DNA of 9,663 bases from Phycisphaerae bacterium (GTDB lineage Bacteria > Planctomycetota > Phycisphaerae > Phycisphaerales > SM1A02): assembly GCA_018665385.1 (NCBI GenBank), contig JABJDN010000162.1, forward strand, positions 1-9,663, written 5' to 3'. Every line of letters starts with the position of its first letter. Positions within the stretch are counted from its first letter, which is position 1. Below the pieces are notes generated by a model. It saw only the letters and a list, made by a program, of their open reading frames with translations, ran no database searches and had not been told where the DNA came from. The position numbers were made by a program, and so were the translations under genes. Positions 6,508 through 9,663 of this stretch are shown one piece after another.

Positions 6508-6548
6508 GTACCTACAAAACAAGTTTCCAAACATGTGCACGCCTGCGA

Positions 6549-6554
6549 TACAAT
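6549..6554 (+). promoter_or_regulatory. Putative -10 element (TACAAT) for nrdR-thrS
   Basis: TACAAT (five of six to consensus) ends 6 nt before the nrdR ATG at 6561, so a transcript would begin at or next to the start codon. A weak -35-like TTTCCA is at 6524-6529 (19-bp spacer). No Shine-Dalgarno is present before 6561. Pattern-based inference. Confidence 0.45.
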
Positions 6555-6560
6555 ATAGTT

Positions 6561-7058
6561 ATGTTGTGCCCATACTGCGAACGAGACGACGACAAGGTTA
6601 TTGATAGCCGTGCTTCCGATGTGGGCAAATCGATCCGTAGGCGAAGAGAATGCCAAAAATGCAATCGTAGGTTCACAACGTTCGAACGCGTAGAGAAAAC
6701 ATCGAGACTCATGGTCATCAAACGAGATGGCACGCGAGTACCTTTCGATCCTGAAAAAGTCCTTCGGGGTTTGCAAGCGGCTTGTGGCAAACGCCCCATC
6801 TCAGAAGAACAAAAAGTAGAACTTGTCCGAGAAGTCGAAGAAGAACTCATGCGAATGTTCGAACGAGAAGTTCCAAGCAAAGAAGTCGGCGTTCGGGTTG
6901 CAAGCCAACTGAGAACAATCGACCCTATTGTGTACATTCGGTACGCAAGTGAATATTTTAATTTTCAAGATTTAGAAGATATCTCAAGAGAGGTCTCAGA
7001 CCTTCAAGAAGACCCCCCCGTTTTTCCAACTCAATCAGATTTGTTTACGAAGAAATAA
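6561..7058 (+). CDS. nrdR: Transcriptional repressor NrdR of ribonucleotide reductase genes
   Basis: A 165-residue NrdR. The N-terminal zinc ribbon has ligands C3, C6, C31 and C34 (MLCPYC at the start, RRRRECQKCNRRFTTFE at 26-42), with the usual SRxxxxGxxIRRRR DNA-contact stretch (16-29). An ATP-cone follows at about 47-137 (VIKRDGTRVPFDPEKV onward), ending with the typical VYIRYASEYFNF. NrdR senses ATP/dATP through the cone and represses nrd operons by binding paired NrdR boxes. The frame is open further upstream, but the family always begins M-x-C-P-x-C, which fixes the start at 6561. Length is near the usual 150-165. The C-terminal tail is acidic with DLQEDPP, encoded across a run of seven C bases. 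It precedes thrS by 8 bp and is probably co-transcribed with it. Confidence 0.95.
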   Translation: MLCPYCERDDDKVIDSRASDVGKSIRRRRECQKCNRRFTTFERVEKTSRLMVIKRDGTRVPFDPEKVLRGLQAACGKRPISEEQKVELVREVEEELMRMFEREVPSKEVGVRVASQLRTIDPIVYIRYASEYFNFQDLEDISREVSDLQEDPPVFPTQSDLFTKK

Positions 7059-7066
7059 CCCACCTT

Positions 7067-9160
7067 ATGCCAACAATTACTCTCCCAGACGGAACAACAC
7101 GTTCATTTAAAAACGACACAACGCCTTTTGAAATTGCATCAGACATTTCTGAGGGACTTGCGCAATGTGCCGTGGGAGCAAGAATTGATGGCGTGCTCTG
7201 TGACCTTTCCACTCCCATTTCAAATGATGCAGAAGTAAAACTTGTCACCGCACGCAAAGGCGAAAAAGAAAGTGACCCAGACGCACTAGAACTTATCCGC
7301 CATAGTTGCGCACATGTAATGGCAGAAGCGATTCAGCGCATTCGACCTGCAGTAAAACTTGTATATGGTCCAGCACTTGATTCTGGTTTTTACTACGACA
7401 TATCCTTCGAAGGTTCAGAACCACTGAGCAGCGAAGAGTTTGAAGCAATTGAAAAAGAGATGGCAAGCATCATTGATGAAGATCGACCTTTTACTCGCTA
7501 CGAACTTTCTACTGGCGATGGAATGAAGAAACTTCAAGACGAAGGCAGCAAATATAAAATCGACAACGCAGAGCGCGCAATCGAAGCAGGCTCAGATTCG
7601 CTTACATGGTACGTAACAGGCGAGCCAAATTCTAATTGGGAAGACCTTTGCCGAGGACCGCATGTTCCATCAACTGGAAAAATTGGCGCCTTCAAATTGC
7701 AAAGCATCGCAAGCAGTTACTGGCATGGCGATGCAGATTCAGACAGTCTCACTCGAGTGTACGGTGTAGCCTTCGTCCATAAAAAACAGTTAAAGAAACA
7801 CTTGAAGCTACAAGAAGAATCCAAACTTCGTGACCACCGAGTACTCGGGAAAAAATTACGCCTGTTCCATATTGATGAGCAAGTAGGTCAAGGACTTTTA
7901 CTTTGGACCCCAAATGGAGCGGTTGTAAGACAGCAGTTACAAAATTTCATCGGCGAAGAATTACAGAAGCAAAATTACAGCCAAGTATTCACGCCACACA
8001 TTGGCAAACTTGACTTGTACAGAACTTCAGGGCATTACCCCTACTACCAAGAGAGCCAATACCCGCCACTCATTGACCCAGAACAACTCAGCAAACTTGC
8101 TAGCGAAGGTTGCACTTGCGGCGATTTGTCAAACCTTATGAAACAAGGCGACATCGAAGGCTATTTATTAAAACCAATGAACTGCCCGCACCATATTCGC
8201 ATTTACGCGAGCTCGCCGCATAGTTATCGGGATTTACCCGTTCGCCTCGCTGAATTTGGCACTGTATACCGCTGGGAACAATCTGGCGAAATTGGTGGAA
8301 TGACAAGAGTACGCGGCTTTACACAAGACGATGCGCATCTTTTCTGTACTGAAGAACAAGTTGCAGGCGAACTCATTGGTTGCCTAGACCTTGTCAAAAT
8401 AATCTTTAAAACACTTGGCATGCACGATTACAAAGTACGTGTTGGTTTGCGTGACGCAGATTCTGACAAGTATGTTGGCGATCCAGAAAAATGGGACAAA
8501 GCAGAAGATGCATGCAGGAAAGCCGCAGAAACACTTGGAGTTCCATGGGTCGAAGAAGCTGGCGAAGCTGCGTTCTACGGACCAAAGATTGACTTCATCG
8601 TAAACGATGTACTCGGTCGCCCATGGCAATTGGGAACCGTGCAAGTCGATTACAATCTTCCTGAACGATTCGACCTTACCTACATTGGCCCTGATGGCAA
8701 AGAGCATCGACCGGTCATGATTCACCGTGCACCGTTCGGTTCGATGGAACGATTCATAGGTGTCCTCATTGAGCATTTTGCAGGAGCGTTCCCTACATGG
8801 CTTGCGCCAGAACAAGTACGCGTGCTCGCTATCTCGGAAAAGTCAAATGACTATGCTGATACCGTCTTAGATGCACTTCGTGCTCGTGGCATCAGAGCGA
8901 CAGCTGACCAGTGTGATGAACGTATACAAGCAAAAATCAGGAATGCTGCTGACTTGAAAATCCCTTGGCTTCTTGTCGTTGGCCCACGCGATGCAGAGAA
9001 AAACAATGTGAGCGTTCGAAAAAGAGGCATTCTTCAAGATTTAGGCGCAGTCAGCATGGATACATTCATCGGTGCACTAACAGGTGAAATCTCGAGCCGA
9101 GGCGAATCAAAAGCACTTGAAATATGCTTCCCAGATAGTGAATTTTCAATAGATACTTGA
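7067..9160 (+). CDS. thrS: Threonine--tRNA ligase
   Basis: A 697-residue class II synthetase charging tRNA-Thr in the cytoplasm. Domains in order: TGS (1-63); editing domain with H79-x3-H83 (HSCAH) and C195-x3-H199 (CRGPH), the deacylation site for mischarged Ser-tRNA; catalytic core about 255-575; anticodon-binding domain about 583-675. In the core, zinc/threonine ligands are C373 (MNCPHH), H424 (DDAHLFC) and H553 (IHRAPFG); motif 2 is YRWEQSGE (401-408) and motif 3 is GSMERF (558-563). The 51-residue C373-H424 spacing equals that of E. coli C334-H385. The protein is longer than E. coli ThrS (642 aa). Part of the excess is an insertion at about 333-365 carrying a CTCG motif, and there is also a C-terminal extension. 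It begins 8 bp after nrdR with no visible Shine-Dalgarno, so coupled translation or reinitiation is likely. Confidence 0.97.
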   Translation: MPTITLPDGTTRSFKNDTTPFEIASDISEGLAQCAVGARIDGVLCDLSTPISNDAEVKLVTARKGEKESDPDALELIRHSCAHVMAEAIQRIRPAVKLVYGPALDSGFYYDISFEGSEPLSSEEFEAIEKEMASIIDEDRPFTRYELSTGDGMKKLQDEGSKYKIDNAERAIEAGSDSLTWYVTGEPNSNWEDLCRGPHVPSTGKIGAFKLQSIASSYWHGDADSDSLTRVYGVAFVHKKQLKKHLKLQEESKLRDHRVLGKKLRLFHIDEQVGQGLLLWTPNGAVVRQQLQNFIGEELQKQNYSQVFTPHIGKLDLYRTSGHYPYYQESQYPPLIDPEQLSKLASEGCTCGDLSNLMKQGDIEGYLLKPMNCPHHIRIYASSPHSYRDLPVRLAEFGTVYRWEQSGEIGGMTRVRGFTQDDAHLFCTEEQVAGELIGCLDLVKIIFKTLGMHDYKVRVGLRDADSDKYVGDPEKWDKAEDACRKAAETLGVPWVEEAGEAAFYGPKIDFIVNDVLGRPWQLGTVQVDYNLPERFDLTYIGPDGKEHRPVMIHRAPFGSMERFIGVLIEHFAGAFPTWLAPEQVRVLAISEKSNDYADTVLDALRARGIRATADQCDERIQAKIRNAADLKIPWLLVVGPRDAEKNNVSVRKRGILQDLGAVSMDTFIGALTGEISSRGESKALEICFPDSEFSIDT

Positions 9161-9219
9161 TTATCCTGCTCAAAGACCGTATCCTTTCCAAATACGCACG
9201 AGAGTGTAACTATAGAAGC

Positions 9220-9306
9220 ATGAAATTAAGTACACAACAACATAGAGCCGTCGCCACTCAAAGAAGGCATTCTGCATGTACACGCTTTTCCCGCATTATT
9301 TCATGA
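9220..9306 (+). CDS. Possible 28-codon leader ORF upstream of infC
   Basis: An ATG at 9220 opens a 28-codon frame (MKLSTQQHRAV...) ending TGA at 9304-9306. It lies inside the otherwise gene-free 241-bp thrS-infC gap and is rich in Arg, His, Thr and Ser. It ends 33 nt before a terminator-like hairpin, the layout expected of a leader peptide. However, there is no Shine-Dalgarno, no run of a single regulatory codon, and the length is easily reached by chance. I list it as a low-confidence candidate only. The rest of the gap (9161-9219) shows nothing I can name. Confidence 0.15.
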   Translation: MKLSTQQHRAVATQRRHSACTRFSRIIS

Positions 9307-9339
9307 CTAGTATCCAAACCCAGCACCGCAACTTTTCTA

Positions 9340-9380
9340 TCAAACACTCTACAGTTGTAGTGTTTGAATTTTTATTCCTT
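9340..9380 (+). terminator. Terminator-like hairpin before infC (possible attenuator)
   Basis: A 9-bp perfect stem TCAAACACT (9340-9348) / AGTGTTTGA (9359-9367) with a 10-nt loop is followed by five T bases (9369-9373) and a further T-rich stretch to 9383. It lies 180 bp after the thrS stop and 21 nt before the infC Shine-Dalgarno. It could simply end the nrdR-thrS transcript. But because it sits directly ahead of the infC ribosome site, any promoter for infC within 9161-9339 would have to read through it, making attenuation plausible. The stem is AT-rich, so moderate strength is expected. Confidence 0.6.
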
Positions 9381-9388
9381 TATTAATC

Positions 9389-9393
9389 GGAGA
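9389..9393 (+). promoter_or_regulatory. Shine-Dalgarno (GGAGA) deciding the non-AUG start of infC
   Basis: GGAGA ends 8 nt before ATC at 9402, an ideal spacing. An in-frame TAA at 9384-9386 excludes any start further upstream, so this site plus the conserved IF-3 N-terminus identify ATC as the start codon. Confidence 0.85.
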
Positions 9394-9401
9394 CTTTCAC
9401 T

Positions 9402-9663
9402 ATCGCTCGCAGACGCTATATTAAACCACGGGAAAATGCACGTAACCTCCCTAATACGAATGACCGCATTCGCGCCTCTGAAGTAAGGCTCATTGACCAG
9501 AACGAAAATATGCTTGGAGTAGTCGACAAAGAGGAAGCAATTCGTCTTGCGAAAGAAGCTGACCTTGACTTAGTCGAGGTCTCACCAGGTTCTGATCCGC
9601 CAGTATGTCGCATTTTAGATTTTGGTAAATATCGCTATGAGCAATCAAAGAAAGAACGAGCAA
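9402..9663 (+). CDS. infC: Translation initiation factor IF-3 (5' part, ATC start, runs off right edge)
   Basis: From ATC at 9402, 87 codons run to the window edge without a stop. The product matches the IF-3 N-terminal domain: RRRYIKPRENARNLPNTNDR-type opening (here ARRRYIKPRENARNLPNTND), IRASEVRLIDQNENMLGVV, EEAIRLAKEADLDLVEVSPG, PPVCRILDFGKYRYEQSKK. IF-3 binds the 30S subunit, prevents premature 50S joining and enforces initiator-codon fidelity. No ATG, GTG or TTG lies between the in-frame stop at 9384 and the conserved N-terminus; the first in-frame ATG is deep in the domain (codon 36). ATC with a strong GGAGA site is therefore the start. In E. coli infC begins with AUU, and IF-3's discrimination against it gives autoregulation. 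The thrS-infC order is the classical bacterial arrangement; rpmI and rplT would be expected beyond the edge. Confidence 0.93.
   Translation, partial: MARRRYIKPRENARNLPNTNDRIRASEVRLIDQNENMLGVVDKEEAIRLAKEADLDLVEVSPGSDPPVCRILDFGKYRYEQSKKERA

Noticed and set aside
6453..6560. Longer N-terminus for NrdR
   Set aside because: NrdR begins directly with the MxCPxC zinc ribbon, and the extension overlaps the end of the prepilin gene.
6991..7003. Dyad AGGTCT-C-AGACCT within nrdR, resembling the GTCTCA dyad at 5518-5534
   Set aside because: It lies inside conserved coding sequence and shares only a short core with the other dyad, so it is most likely chance.
7013..7019. Run of seven C bases near the end of nrdR as a possible frameshift site
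   Set aside because: The frame is intact through it (DPP), the protein has a normal length, and there is no alternative-frame product of interest.
8384..8815. 143-codon minus-strand open frame inside thrS
   Set aside because: It is antisense to the highly conserved ThrS core with no recognisable domain; it is a shadow of the coding frame.
9416..9613. Minus-strand open frame at the right end
   Set aside because: It is antisense to infC, whose conserved protein sequence explains the region.

Overview
The window looks like a chromosomal segment from a planctomycete, most likely a marine Phycisphaerae/Phycisphaerales-type bacterium of moderate-to-low GC (my estimate by eye, not a count). Three protein types support this. 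One is a secreted protein ending in two dockerin-like repeats joined by a Cys-rich linker (the 'GC-type dockerin' arrangement). The second is a protein ending in a VPAPG...RRRR sorting tail of PEP-CTERM type. The third is a large prepilin-like protein with an exact H-X9-DG motif. No ribosomal RNA or marker-gene comparison was possible, so the taxonomy is inference.

Layout, left to right. Positions 1-753 hold the N-terminal part of a secreted repeat/propeller-like protein on the minus strand, running off the left edge. It is divergent from, and almost touching, a plus-strand run: a small TPR protein (772-1098), RecX (1098-1733), a single-domain rhodanese (1754-2065), CdsA (2059-2934) and a coiled-coil zinc-ribbon protein (2959-3714). 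A bidirectional Rho-independent terminator (3747-3775) separates this run from a convergent two-gene minus-strand operon: the dockerin protein (5518-4454) followed by the PEP-CTERM-like protein (4431-3796). That operon diverges from a prepilin-like gene (5623-6507) across a short region with a TATAAT-like element readable on both strands and a perfect 7-bp inverted repeat. Then come nrdR (6561-7058) and thrS (7067-9160) 8 bp apart, a 241-bp leader region, and the 5' part of infC (from 9402, running off the right edge).

The housekeeping genes cover recombination control (RecX), phospholipid synthesis (CdsA), deoxyribonucleotide regulation (NrdR) and translation (ThrS, IF-3). The central block, 3796-6507, is a cell-surface/secretion island with three different export or sorting signals.

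The most useful observations are regulatory. infC can only start at a non-AUG codon (ATC at 9402) and has a strong GGAGA site; a terminator-like hairpin lies 21 nt before that site. Several genes (rhodanese, zinc-ribbon, nrdR, the leftmost gene) have a -10-like hexamer 6-10 nt before the start codon and no Shine-Dalgarno, which suggests leaderless transcripts. I found no CRISPR array, mobile element, tRNA, rRNA, or candidate for a new defence or biosynthetic system.
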